Shown: positions 24,233 through 36,120 of the stretch, piece after piece
Numbering within the stretch: the stretch's first letter is position 1
How the letters are laid out: every line of letters starts with the position of its first letter
Assembly (NCBI GenBank): GCA_025786725.1
Contig: JAHLTZ010000016.1
Span: 124,001-188,000, forward strand
Source: Syncephalis fuscata
Lineage: Eukaryota > Zoopagomycota > Zoopagomycetes > Zoopagales > Piptocephalidaceae
DNA: 64,000 nucleotides
Reading direction: 5' to 3'
The notes under the pieces: generated by a model
Databases searched by the model: none
Told to the model about the DNA's origin: nothing
Seen by the model: only the letters and a program-made list of their open reading frames with translations
Program-made: the position numbers and the translations under genes

Positions 24233-25738
24233 GCAATCCAATCATTTCATGGATAATAACGATGCTTGGCTAATATTCATGATAATTATTAATAAATGGC
24301 TTTTATTCTACTGCATTTCATTAGTACAAATGTGATCAATTATCAAATATTTTATGCCATATAAAACTATATGTAACAATAAAAATGCTGCGTTATTTGC
24401 TAATAATATAAAAAGCAAAAAGCGTTAATGATATTTTAATATATTTAAATAATTTATTGAATACGATTAATCTATAGCAAATAATATGTACTATTGATTG
24501 TGCAATATAAATTTAAAGTAATTTGCAATTATGTTTATAGTTATTGCCAAAAACTTTTTAGATTGAACTGTACTTTGACTCCCACATCTGTCTTCAAAGC
24601 ACAATTAGCTTCAATCAGAGTCATGTCGTTATGATGCACAACATAGTTATATTACTTTCTATCAAAATATTGTTAGTAGATTGATTTAAATAAACAATAT
24701 AACATACTATTTGATTTCTTTGAAACATTTGAAGTTGATTATTGCTGTTGTTAGTCATATGTAGAAAGATTGATCGAATATTGATAAAAGCCATATAATC
24801 GCGATTCCATGTTGTTCCGCATTACTTCTGTTGCTTGTTTGTCATACTGCACATCAAACTATTATATGATCTATTTCTTTTCTATTTTGTTTCTGTTTAC
24901 TTGAACCACGTTTGCATATTAGAATAATTATATTTAATAATTAAAGTCGTTGTTATAGATCATATTACCAATAAATTACTGGGTGTAATGGGAAATACAA
25001 TAAAAGGCAATGTTTCTTAAAGACGAGTGTAGTCATAGAAGGTGTTATTGTTAGAATAATGAAATATAATCATATTTTAGAAGATGCAGCAATAGACCAA
25101 TAGTTTATATGAGTGAATAAATAGTGTGATGTCAATGCCAGCAGAAACGTGCACAGTCTATTCAGTACAATGGCCAGTGGTAAACCAAGGCTTTCTGATT
25201 TCTTATCATTTATTACTATAAAAAATCAAACTAACACAGTTACATCAACTTTATAATCAAATGTAGCATTTTATTGTAAGTAAAATGAAATACTATTTAA
25301 CATTTATTAACACTAATATCACATATTGGAAATAGTGCAGATTAATTGACTCGAATAATAATTCGTCAATCAGTTTTTACTACTGTGAAGTGGTATTTGT
25401 TGAAACAGTGTCATATCAACTTCGATTGAATTAATCAGAGCTATGGATCTTTTTGGCTCAGTTTGAAGCTAGGAACTCAAAGCAAAGTAGCTCCATTGAC
25501 ACATTTAATGTGTAAGTAAAATACATTATATTATTGCATTTAATTCAAAAATACTAATAAGCTTTATTAAGCCTTGAATAAAAACTTATACTTTTGCGCT
25601 TCTATCATTGCATATCATGACTCTTATAAGACATCAGATGATGCAACTATTGTGACGTTTAGATTGAAAGCAATGATTAGTTTTTAATATTGCCATCGCT
25701 TAGTAATCTTTTCGCTTCTATTTTATTTTATTTTCAAT
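24233..25738. other. Intergenic region holding the second copy of the dispersed repeat
   Basis: The 3' flank of the fungalysin gene has ATTAATAAA near 24288. 24555-25495 holds the inverted copy of the 4.4-kb repeat. The promoter of the Maf gene lies in the last 200 bases. No coding frame is supported. Confidence 0.45.
24555..25495 (-). repeat. Dispersed MITE-like repeat, copy B (inverted relative to copy A)
   Basis: Read on the minus strand it has the same ordered landmarks as 4428-4985: TGGAGCTACTTT at 25490, the AACAACAGCAATAATC region near 24750, TCAATCTTTCTACATATG near 24770 and TGGGAGTCAAAGTAC near 24580. It is longer by about 380 bases, mainly between 24850 and 25340. It is non-coding and diverged, so it is an old copy. 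Confidence 0.55.
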
Positions 25739-26607
25739 ATGAGTTCGCCGCTAGCATTCCCCAGTCTTGCTGCATTGCAGGGAAAGCGTATTGTGCTTGC
25801 CTCGACTTCACCGCGTCGTCGAGAGATTCTCTCTTTATTGGTAGGCAAATAGAATGACGCTCATGACAACTAACTGACAGAACAATAGGGCGTATCTTTT
25901 GATATAGTACCTAGTTTGTTTGAAGAAACGTTGGATAAATCGCTATTTGCGCATCCTCGCGACTATGTAATGGAAAATGGTCGTTGCAAGGCTGCCGAGG
26001 TTTATGAACGACTATATAAGCCACTTTTGGGCCAAGAGCAAACAAAGGTATGGATACGCTACTGTAACTTACCGCTGCTTATTTCAAATACATAGGAAGT
26101 GATGCCGTCACTCATTATCGGTGCTGATACGGTGTTGTCTTGGATAACAAGATTCTTGAAAAACCAAGATCGCGTGAACAAGCACTAAGTATGCTGGCCA
26201 GTCTACGCAATAAGGAACACTTTGTGTATACAGGTGTTACACTGATGTTCGTGCATCCAAATGGCCCACAAGTACACACATTTTTCGATGAAACTACCGT
26301 CATTATGAACGACTTTAGCGACGGCGATCTAGAAGCATACGTAAACACAGGTGATTCAATGTAGGTAACAAAGTTATTTATACCTTTTTATTAATTGCTA
26401 TTATTTAGGGACAAAGCAGGAGGTTATGGAATTCAAAGTTTGTCCGCCTGTCTCGTCAAAGGTGTTCATGGCGATTTCCACAATGTGGTAAGCTAGCTAT
26501 TGCTATCTGTATTTAATCACTCATTCCAATGTTTATAGGCCGGATTTCCACTGAGTCGTATATACTTGGAATTGACCAAGCTACTGGAACAAGGTGCACT
26601 TGCTTAG
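25739..26607 (+). CDS. Maf/HAM1-like nucleotide pyrophosphatase (Maf family)
   Basis: Maf proteins hydrolyse dTTP, UTP and modified nucleotides to monophosphates and are thought to clean the nucleotide pool. The start KRIVLASTSPRRREIL is the family signature. It is followed by FEETLDKS, GADTV then VLDNKILEKPRSREQAL, VYTGVTLMF, DGDLEAYVNTGDSMDKAGGYGIQ and VHGDFHNVAGFPLSRI, all expected in order. Exons are 25739-25840, 25889-26047, 26096-26360, 26409-26487 and 26539-26607. One added base near 26137 is needed between GADTV and VLDNK. It converges on the complex I gene with 247 bp between stops. Confidence 0.92.
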
Positions 26608-26854
26608 CCATGATTGATTATCACTATTAAAAGAGAATTTACAGCTATCTACACAATTCTATAGCTGCACAAATAAAATCTTTTAATAAACACGCTTACA
26701 AACTGATACTTGAGCTATAAAACACATTTACTATTCATTAATAGCCAAGTCTAGCTATTTTACAGTATCCCATTACACAATTAAACCAAATTAAACCATT
26801 TATTCATCTTTCGCCATCATCGCTATAATAGCATTCAGTGCCGATTAATACCAA

Positions 26855-27733
<879 letters not shown>

Positions 27734-27860
27734 TGTAGTAAAGAATGACACGCCAAAGTAGTTAAAATAAGGAAAAGGAAGAGGATATCAACTTGCAAAC
27801 ATTTGTGTTTGCCAAATTCATTTAATTTTATTACACTTGGCAGATGCAAATTAACACATT

Positions 27861-28991
27861 TTAATTATTGTTATTATTAACACCAGAGGATAATAATGTA
27901 GACAATTCACTGTAGCGTATTTTGGCCTTTTCAATGCATTGTTGGATTTGTTCTAATGTGCATCGACCACCGCCATTCTTCCATAGAGATGCCAGATTAC
28001 CATTGGCTGTCATAGACACCGTAATACTGCTATCCATTAGTGGTTCTTCTGATGCATTGGGATCAGCTAATAATAACCGTCTATTAAATTCATTATTTAA
28101 ACATTAGCTATTATAAATGGCGGAATGACTACACAATACTAACCCGTCATAAATACCAAATGTTGATGAAAGAATAAACGACTTTAATGCCACTGGACGT
28201 TTAACTTGAGGATCTGCGCGTACAATACCTTCTTCATCAAGGTTGCTACACTAATTTGGGCTATTATAAACGGGTAGCATTAATGAATTATTAAAATACA
28301 CTGCGATAATCATCATACCATTTTTCAATGCTGCTGATACGGCCAATACACAAGCATCGATAATGTTGCCATCATAGTTGAGACAAGTCAAATCGGCATA
28401 AATAACCCAGACAGCTTGTTCGGGCTCAATGCACAAGTCTTCGAGTACAATGACTTTAGATCTAGACCAATACGGTTATCGATGAGCTATGCCAAGTATT
28501 CTACTGGCTTTACTTACAGTAGACTGCGTAGACGCTCACTAACTACCTGGGCTAGATCACCAGGTGGCCAGGTCGGAATCGAGACGAACAGAGCGGACCC
28601 AATTCAACATTGGCACTGAATATATCAAGAGTTAGACAAATCGCTCAATAGTTGTTTATCACTACCTACCAAAGTAGCCTTGGCCAGGATGTTCAAGAGT
28701 AGGCTCGGCTACTTCGGCTTTAATACCGCAAACAACGGTCGTATCGCCAATACGCACTACAGCAGATCCTTCTGCCGTACTGATGCAGTCTAGTTATTTG
28801 CTATTAGTTACTATGTTTTTTGTACTATTGGTTAAAAACTAACCTGCATTCACGATCGTCGTGCGAAATGTTTCAAAAGAACGTCCATCGGGCCTTACGT
28901 CCTGTTCAAGTATTTTACGATAATACTCCTCTGGCTGGACGCGTTTAAACGTTTCGGCTGTAAATGCGTAAGGTGAAGTGCTAGTGGCCAT
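27861..28991 (-). CDS. RRP43: Exosome core subunit Rrp43 (EXOSC8 type)
   Basis: A catalytically silent RNase PH-like subunit of the nine-subunit exosome ring, used in rRNA processing and RNA decay. It reads FKRVQPEEYYRKILEQDVRPDGR, then STAEGSAVVRIGDTTVVCGIKAE, SSRFRPGPPGD-like after repair, CIEPEQAVWVIYADLTCLNYDGN and VKRPVALKSFILSSTF, ending with an Asn run. Minus-strand exons are 28991-28844, 28789-28670, 28615-28518, 28486-28319, 28260-28144 and 28080-27861. One added base is needed near each of 28605, 28555, 28455 and 28240. It is tandem with the complex I gene and divergent from the WD40 gene, with 326 bp between starts. Confidence 0.9.
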
Positions 28992-29317
28992 TGTATGAAT
29001 TGTAGAAATAAAGAAAAAACAAAAAGTTGTACACTGATAATTACTATTATTATTACGATTACTATGGTAGTCATTTATAACTAAATCTACACCATAATCA
29101 ATACCATTGCTTTATTGATACCAACTATCTCCCTTTTATATAATAGCCATAAGCACCACAGCCATTGCAACACTTGGTCTTTCTTTCCTTTGGAATAGCG
29201 ACCTTGTAGTGCATTGTCGGTCAGGACAATCGAAAGAACGTCATTGGATGTGTGTATAAGCCGTACATCATTGAATTATAACCTCTTTGCTATTATAGCT
29301 AGGCTAGGGAATCATTT

Positions 29318-31339
29318 ATGAATATGCAACCAGGATTGGAACGAGAACAGACGGAGAAGATGTTGCGTGAGATGCAGACGCTGCGTGTCAAGCTAGACGC
29401 GCTTGAAAACGAGAACGTTGCGCTTAAAAAGTCTATCTATGACTTATCGGCTCGATATTCGGCCAGTCGGCAACGCGCCGGTCCTTACTTGATCGATTAC
29501 GACGAAGATGCGGCACTAGCACCAGAATTGCTTGAGAAGGCCGATTCATTGGGTCGAGAAGTATCGGAAAGCTTAGGTTTGTTACAGCTGGATAGTGGAC
29601 GATGTAAACTTATTGTGAATATTGTAGGCCATGCTCCTCGTGACAAACAATCGGATAAGCGTATACTTCAGCTTAAGCACGATTTAAAGGTTAGTTGCTA
29701 TAACAATTATACTGTTTGTAAATAGATACTAATTGCAATATGAATTATAGAATCATACAGGCGCGGTTTATACCGTCAAGTATGCACCTAATGGCAAAAT
29801 GATTGCTTCTGGATCTTTCGATAAAACAGTTAGAATATGGGAACATCAAAAGGAGGCAAGTTATAACTAGTAATAATAGACATGCTTCTAAGTTATAGTT
29901 GTTTAGGTAGCTTGTCTTCGTAAACATACACTAAATGTATCCGATTTATCATGGACACACGATTCAACAGAATTACTCTCTGGATCTTACGATCAGACAT
30001 GTAAGATTTGGTCAGTATCAAGTGAGAAATTAAAGGCATCATTTGATTGTGATGGATTTGTACAAACAGTAATGTTCCATCCTCAAGGTAAGAAACAACA
30101 GTAGTAACATCGTATGTAATATATAATATTAATAATAATAATAATAATAATGATCTAGACGTTAATTTATTTGCAGCTGGTACATCGCGTAATAAATTAT
30201 TAATCTATGATCAACGTCAACCAGACCCGGTTCAATCATTTGTAACAGATGGTATGGTCAATTCACTGTAAGTAATTACATTAAAAGTAGATAGAATAGC
30301 AAATATCAATTTAATATATCTAGTTACTTTTGTACCGATGGCAATACAATTATTACAGGCGATGCTAACGGCAGTATTGATGCTTGGAGTCTTTGTACTA
30401 GTAAGGGAAATTGGTTAAATGATTTATACAAATAATGATTTATTATTATTATTACAATTAGATCAACGTATTACAAAAGTGGAGAATGAACGTGCTGGTA
30501 TTCCTATCTCGCATGTAACTACTTGTCGAAGTGCTGCCGGTTAGTAGTCTCTATGGTTGGTAAGAACAATCTAACACTATTGGGTAGATCGAGAAGAAGA
30601 AGCGCCTTATTTAGCTGTTAATAGCTACGATAACGGTAAGAGCTGCAACTAATTTAAACGATATACTGATTTTACGTAGTTATTCGAGTTTACAAAAAAA
30701 GCCAAGAGCCAGATGGTATTACATTGCGATTATTGCATTCGCTTAAAGGATGTAAAAATAAGAACTGGCCCATTCGTAGCTCATTATTTGAAGGACGGGA
30801 ACGTATGTACCATCTTTATTATTAGTCATTAGTCGTCACTTGCTAATAATGTATTTGTTAGATGCATCTTTGGTGGCCACTACACGGCCCACTTCATCAC
30901 ACGGTGAAGAGTTATTCCTAGATGATGATGAGGCGGCCATAGCAGCCAGCTACAATAGCAGGTGAGTTATTGTTGTTACAGCTTATTTCCAAGTACTATA
31001 CGTTAACAATGCTATAGTACTATCGATAACAATAAGCCACTGGAATCTCGAATGTTACTGGCCAGTGGTAGTGCCGATCCATTTGTATATCTATATGATG
31101 TTGGTGGATTGGAGGCAAGTACACATGCCAGTGATACAGTGTCAATACTAATGCTTATTATTTGTAAATAGGGCACAGGTCATTTACTACAACGTCTAGA
31201 AGGACATACAGATCGTGTGTATTCTGTGGATTTCCATCCTACTGAGCCTATTCTATGCTCATGTTCAGCCGATGCCACTATTAAAATATGGGCACCGGTG
31301 GGACGAGCTAAAAAGAAGCGCGATCCTATTCATTTGTAA
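29318..31339 (+). CDS. WD40-repeat protein with N-terminal coiled coil
   Basis: An N-terminal amphipathic coiled coil (LREMQTLRVKLDALENENVA) and a linker precede about seven WD40 blades. These include GAVYTVKYAPNGKMIASGSFDKTVRIW, LNVSDLSWTHDSTELLSGSYDQ and RVYSVDFHPTEPILCSCSADATIKIW. The protein ends in a basic KKKRDP tail. Exons are 29318-29689, 29751-29855, 29907-30087, 30159-30267, 30324-30400, 30462-30539, 30588-30635, 30680-30802, 30862-30961, 31018-31114 and 31172-31339. Introns 2 and 10 appear to use GC-AG ends (GCAAGT donors), with weaker GT alternatives. The frame is intact throughout. I cannot assign the orthologue; a propeller platform for a protein complex is the safe reading. Confidence 0.85.
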
Positions 31340-31512
31340 TCCCATTCTATGTTTACAATAACAATAGTAATTATAATAATTAAATAACTATCAATGTCAA
31401 TTCATCGATTATACATGAGCTGTAGTATCGTAATTGTAAAAGTGTTGTATTTATTCGAAATACAAACACAATGCGCACGCACACACTAAGGCAGTCCACA
31501 GGAGCCGCTAAT

Positions 31513-32393
31513 TTAGTTCTTAGCGGGGGCGGTCACCTTTTTGCCATCCTAATTAAGTATGTATAGAGATAAGTACATGGTTTGATAGTTTCATTGCTTG
31601 CGGCTATTACTAATAGAATCAATAGCAGCACAAGTGGCAAAGCTTACCTTGTTGAAACGGAAGCGTGGGGGTGGGGCACGGTTGCGACGGTCAACAGCCG
31701 AGCGGACACGGACAATGTGAGCGTGGATAGCGCAGGAGACGCAGTAGTGAAGCTTGATGTAAAGCTTTGGCAAAGCATACTCCTCGTAGACGGAGGCCTC
31801 GTTGATATCACGAATGGCGGCAGCTTCTACCATGTTGCGCACGGTGAAGCGCTTGATGGCCTTGTCCTTGGGGACGCAGCGAGCGCAGTTGGTGCAACGG
31901 ACTGGCTTGACGTGTCCGCGACCCTTCTTGTTACGTCCGTGATTCCTCCTCTTGGTGGTCTACAATAAGGATACAGTTAATATTAGCCTATATGCGTTTC
32001 TGTATATCCATATTCATTGCAATCGCGTTGACGATAATTTGTAACTATATGCGCGATGTAGTAAATAAAGATTCATTACTATAGCAATCGTAATACTAGA
32101 CCATAGAGCATATATATATGTATATATGCTATCTATTGGAGCTATAAGCCATTCTACGGTTCAAACGTAGCTACCGTCCATGTATACACATTCTCAAGCT
32201 ATCTATTATTACTGTTTTGCTTTAGTAGTTCTCTACTACATGCAACATTTGCAAACATCTATCTATCTATCCATCCATCCATCTGTTTATCCATCTATAT
32301 ATGCATGAATACATCCATCTATCTATTCATCTATATGTTTATCTGTCCATCGACCTCCTATACATTGTCATATCCATCTTGTATACATACCAT
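31513..32393 (-). CDS. RPS26: 40S ribosomal protein eS26
   Basis: eS26 sits at the mRNA exit channel of the small subunit. The main exon 31959-31648 reads [61 protein letters not shown] and [12 protein letters not shown]. The four zinc Cys (CTNC, CVSC) are present. A short last exon 31548-31513 adds [11 protein letters not shown]. No ATG lies next to the main exon. The best first exon is a lone ATG at 32393-32391 followed directly by GTATGT, giving a 431-nt intron, a common layout in fungal ribosomal protein genes. The start is therefore less sure than the rest. Confidence 0.9.
32236..32350. repeat. ATCT/ATCC microsatellite in the RPS26 first intron
   Basis: Runs of ATCT, ATCC and TATC units at about 32257-32345, interrupted by ATGCATGAATAC. 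This explains the spurious Tyr/Ile/His-rich frames on the plus strand. Confidence 0.8.
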
Positions 32394-32616
32394 ATTGATG
32401 GGCTTGTTAATCGACAAGTGGTCGAGACTCAGCTACCGATGTGGAAAGGAGGAGCTAGTCGCGTTCGAATGGCTCACCTCTGCAATTGCCTGTATCGCTC
32501 ACACACACCCACTCACCATCCCCACTCACATCCACACCAATGCGGATGATCATATCAAAATGAAGCGATTATGACTTAACTAAAAACTGCTAAACTGTTA
32601 AAACTATAATCATCAT

Positions 32617-32689
32617 GCAATTATCATCAGGCCATTAATGATATCTTGATTGGCTAATGAAATATCATTAATGGCCTGATGATAATTGC
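32617..32689. repeat. Perfect 28-bp inverted repeat in the RPS26-ERG7 divergent promoter
   Basis: Arms 32617-32644 and 32662-32689 are exact reverse complements (arm begins GCAATTATCATCAGGCCATT) around a 17-nt loop. It lies between the two divergent starts. It could be a cruciform or regulator site, or a footprint of a small element. Confidence 0.85.
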
Positions 32690-32840
32690 GTAGTGTTTGA
32701 TTGGCTGACGTTTTGTTACACAACATTGAATTGTAAATAAATAATCATGTTTAAAGCACTAATAGTCCACGTAGTAGTCTTCAAGCCTTTTATACCACGC
32801 TAATAGCTCTAGTATATATTTCTAAATAACTCGACAAACT

Positions 32841-35800
32841 ATGGTTTATGAAGAAGGCCCCCATGCAGTCGAGCACACCGACCCAAACCGGTGGCGACTT
32901 AAATGCCACGAAGGTCGACAGAACTGGCATTATTTGGAAACAGACGAAGAGTGTAAGAGCTGGCCACAAACTGTCTATGACCGTTACTGGCTTGGTTTAC
33001 CTACGGTCAGTGGGGGCAGTTTAGTCGTTATAATTAATGATATTTACAATGTCGTATAAACTTAGGAAGCACCAACGCTACCTAAGGCAACCAGTGCGAT
33101 AGAAGCAGCGCAGAATGGTCTATCGTTTTATAAACTACTTCAAACTGAAGATGGCCATTTTGCTGGTGAATATGGTGGCCCGCTTTTCTTAATGCCTGGT
33201 CTTTGTATTGCTTATTATGTTACAAAAACACCATTACCTGAGCCATGGCGTATTGAAATGATTCGCTATCTTGTACATCGTGCTAATCCTGAACTAGGAG
33301 GCTGGGGATTGTAAGTGAATTTACAGGCATGTTTTACGCATTCTTTATTAATTATACATTGCTTATAATAGACATATTGAAGGACAGCCTACGGTATTTG
33401 GCACAGCGTGTAATTATGTTGCCCTACGCATTCTTGGCCTAAATCCTAATCATCCAGTAATGGAGAAAGCCCGTGCTCGTCTTCATGCTATGGGTAGGTT
33501 CATTATATTTAATCTAAATAAACTATTTACTTATAAAGCTGTTATAAATAAAAGGTGGTGCGGTACGTGCACCTTCATGGGGCAAATTTTGGTTAGCCGT
33601 AATGAATGTATACGACTATGAAGGTATGAATCCAATTTTGCCGGAACTATGGTAAGTAAATTAGTTTACTATTCAATGCATATGTACAATATTAATGTTA
33701 CTATTTCTACAAGGTTATTACCAGAAATATTTCCTGCACACCCATGGCGTTTTTGGGTTCATACACGAATGGTATATCTTTCTATGGGCTACATTTATGG
33801 AAAACGATTCCGTTGCGAAGAAACAGATCTTGTACGGGAGCTACGGCAAGTAAGTATACAATAAATACATCGTAGCAATAGTAAATAATTAATGATAAAA
33901 CCAATATAACTAGGAACTTTACACTGAGCCATATGAAAAGATATACTGGCCAGCTGCTAGAAATGATGTGTCTGAAGAAGATTTATATGTTGAGCATTCA
34001 AAATTACTTGATATTGCCAATGGTAATTTATTAGTTGTATAATTAATTACAGTTGATTAATAAATTCATTTTTATTAGGTGTTATGAAAGTATACGAATC
34101 CCACCATTCGGAATCATTACGTAAAAAGGCATTGCAACGTATTTACAGTTTAATTCTTATGGAAGAAGAAAATACCGGTGGAGTAGATCTTGGTCCAGTA
34201 AGTAAATTAAATACATAGCAGCTGACTATTTATAATAGTTTGTATAGGTTAGTAAAGCCATGAATATGATTGTTATTTGGCTTGAAGAAGGATCAAGCTC
34301 AAAATTATTCCAACAGCAAATATTACGCTATTCAGATTATGTTTGGTAAGTAAATTATTATTTATTATAACTAGTAATAATTTATTGAATACGCATAAAG
34401 GGTCAGCAAAGAAGGTATGATGAATAATGGCACTGATGGCAGTCAGCTATGGGATACAGCTTTTATTGTACAGGCTGTTTGTGAATCAGGCAAGTATATG
34501 TATGGCAGCTATAACCATATAAGCATATATTTATACATGCATATTTAACTATTAGGATTGGCCGAGAAAGAAGAGAATCGCACAATGATGAAACATGCTA
34601 TGGCGTTTATCGATGATTGCCAGGTAAGTATTAAATAGTTGTATTGATAAATACAACATTTCATTAATAATATCATTAGATTAAAGATAATGCACCAATG
34701 GGTGCTATGTCATATCGTCATATTCGTAAAGGAGCTTGGCCATTCAGTACGCGGCACCAAGGCTATACTGTATCAGACTGTACAGCTGAAGGATTAAAAG
34801 CTGTTCTTTGTTTGCTAGATTTAAGGTTAGAATACTTTCAGCAATAACGCCAATAATTATGTAATTACCTATGAGCTAATAATATTTTATTATATAGCTA
34901 CACCGAAAAAACTATTACTCATGAGCGTTTATACGACGCAGTTAATGTGCTATTGTCTATGCAGAATAGCGATGGCGGCTTTGCTAGCTATGAACTAGCA
35001 CGAGGACCCAAAATTATTGAACATTTAAATCCAGCCGAAGTAAGTTATATATATATACATTAATCTTTAATAGCTGTTTAATTAATCAGTCATTATTATT
35101 ATTTACTAGGTATTTGGTAGGGAATTATTACTTTTGTCTATTTGTATATACTAATTATATAATCAACTTAGGCGATATCATGATTGAATATAGTTACGTT
35201 GAATGTTCAACTGCTGTTCTTCTTGGCTTGTCCTCATTCCGCAAACGATTCCCTGATCATCGTAGTGATGAAATTGCGTAAGTCATTTATAGAATATATC
35301 AATTGATTTATTAATATAAATGCTATTATTACTAGTGTGTACAAAAGAAGGTTGTTAAATTTATTAAAAGCAAACAACGCAAGGATGGCAGCTGGTTTGG
35401 TTCATGGGCCATCTGTTTCACCTATGCCGGCTTATTTGCCATTGAAAGTTTGACCAGTGTAGGCGAAGCATATGATAATAGGTAGGCATTTAATAATTAC
35501 TACTATTTAGATGCTAATGGCATTATAAAGTGAAAGTGTACGCAAAGGATGTGATTTCTCATTAGCAAACAAATGGAAGATGGTGGCTGGGGCGAGTCTT
35601 ACAAGGTAATGCATTAGTTAATTAATTATAACCAACTAATAATGTATTTATGATACCAATCGTTACTTTATTAGTCATGTGAAACGGGCGAATATGTACA
35701 CAGTTCTACTTCTCAAGTTGTTCAAACGTCATGGGCTTTATTATCCCTGTTAGCTGCCAAATACCCTGATCGTGTTCCTATTGAACGTGGTATTAAGGTA

Positions 35801-36018
35801 ATACTAATAGCATTACAATTAATAATATTGACATAATGTACTTTTATTATCATTATCATTATTAGTTACTTATGGATCGCCAACAATCTAATGGGGAATG
35901 GTTACAAGAAAATATTGAAGGCATTTTTAACAAAAGCTGTGCCATTTCTTATCCCAACTACAAGTTTTCCTTCACTATTTGGGCTCTAGGCCGTTACCAT
36001 CAGCAATACTGTGCTTAA
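32841..36018 (+). CDS. ERG7: Lanosterol synthase (oxidosqualene cyclase)
   Basis: Converts 2,3-oxidosqualene to lanosterol, the first cyclic step of sterol synthesis, on ER and lipid-droplet membranes. The catalytic motif [17 protein letters not shown] supplies the proton-donor Asp. Also present are GRHQGYT-like [10 protein letters not shown]-type repeats ([68 protein letters not shown]) and [11 protein letters not shown]. Eighteen exons: 32841-33005, 33066-33310, 33372-33493, 33555-33651, 33714-33849, 33914-34022, 34079-34197, 34248-34345, 34401-34489, 34556-34623, 34680-34825, 34898-35039, 35110-35116, 35172-35277, about 35338-35481, 35531-35605, 35675-35797 and 35866-36018. Intron 9 is GC-AG. 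Exon 13 is 7 nt. The junction into exon 15 is one base out of phase. Confidence 0.95.
34490..34555 (+). other. ERG7: GC-AG intron of ERG7
   Basis: The donor is G|GCAAGTATA and the acceptor is ATTAG|GA. Only this pair keeps phase between VQAVCESG and [11 protein letters not shown] donors nearby give a stop or a wrong frame. Confidence 0.8.
35110..35116 (+). other. ERG7: Seven-nucleotide micro-exon of ERG7
   Basis: The exon GTATTTG is flanked by TTACTAG and GTAGGG. It joins LNPAE to [12 protein letters not shown] as PAE-VFG-DIMI, the conserved cyclase sequence. Skipping it puts a TGA four codons into the next exon. Confidence 0.85.
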
Positions 36019-36120
36019 TAGCAATTTTAACAATACTTTATAAGTAGAAATAAATGAGTTTAATGAGAAAATGTGGCATGTGCATTTAAGTACAACAGAG
36101 ATGGAAAAAACACGTCCTCT

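Noticed and set aside
32301-32574. Tyr/His/Ile-rich plus-strand frames
   Set aside because: They are translations of the ATCT/ATCC microsatellite within the RPS26 first intron.
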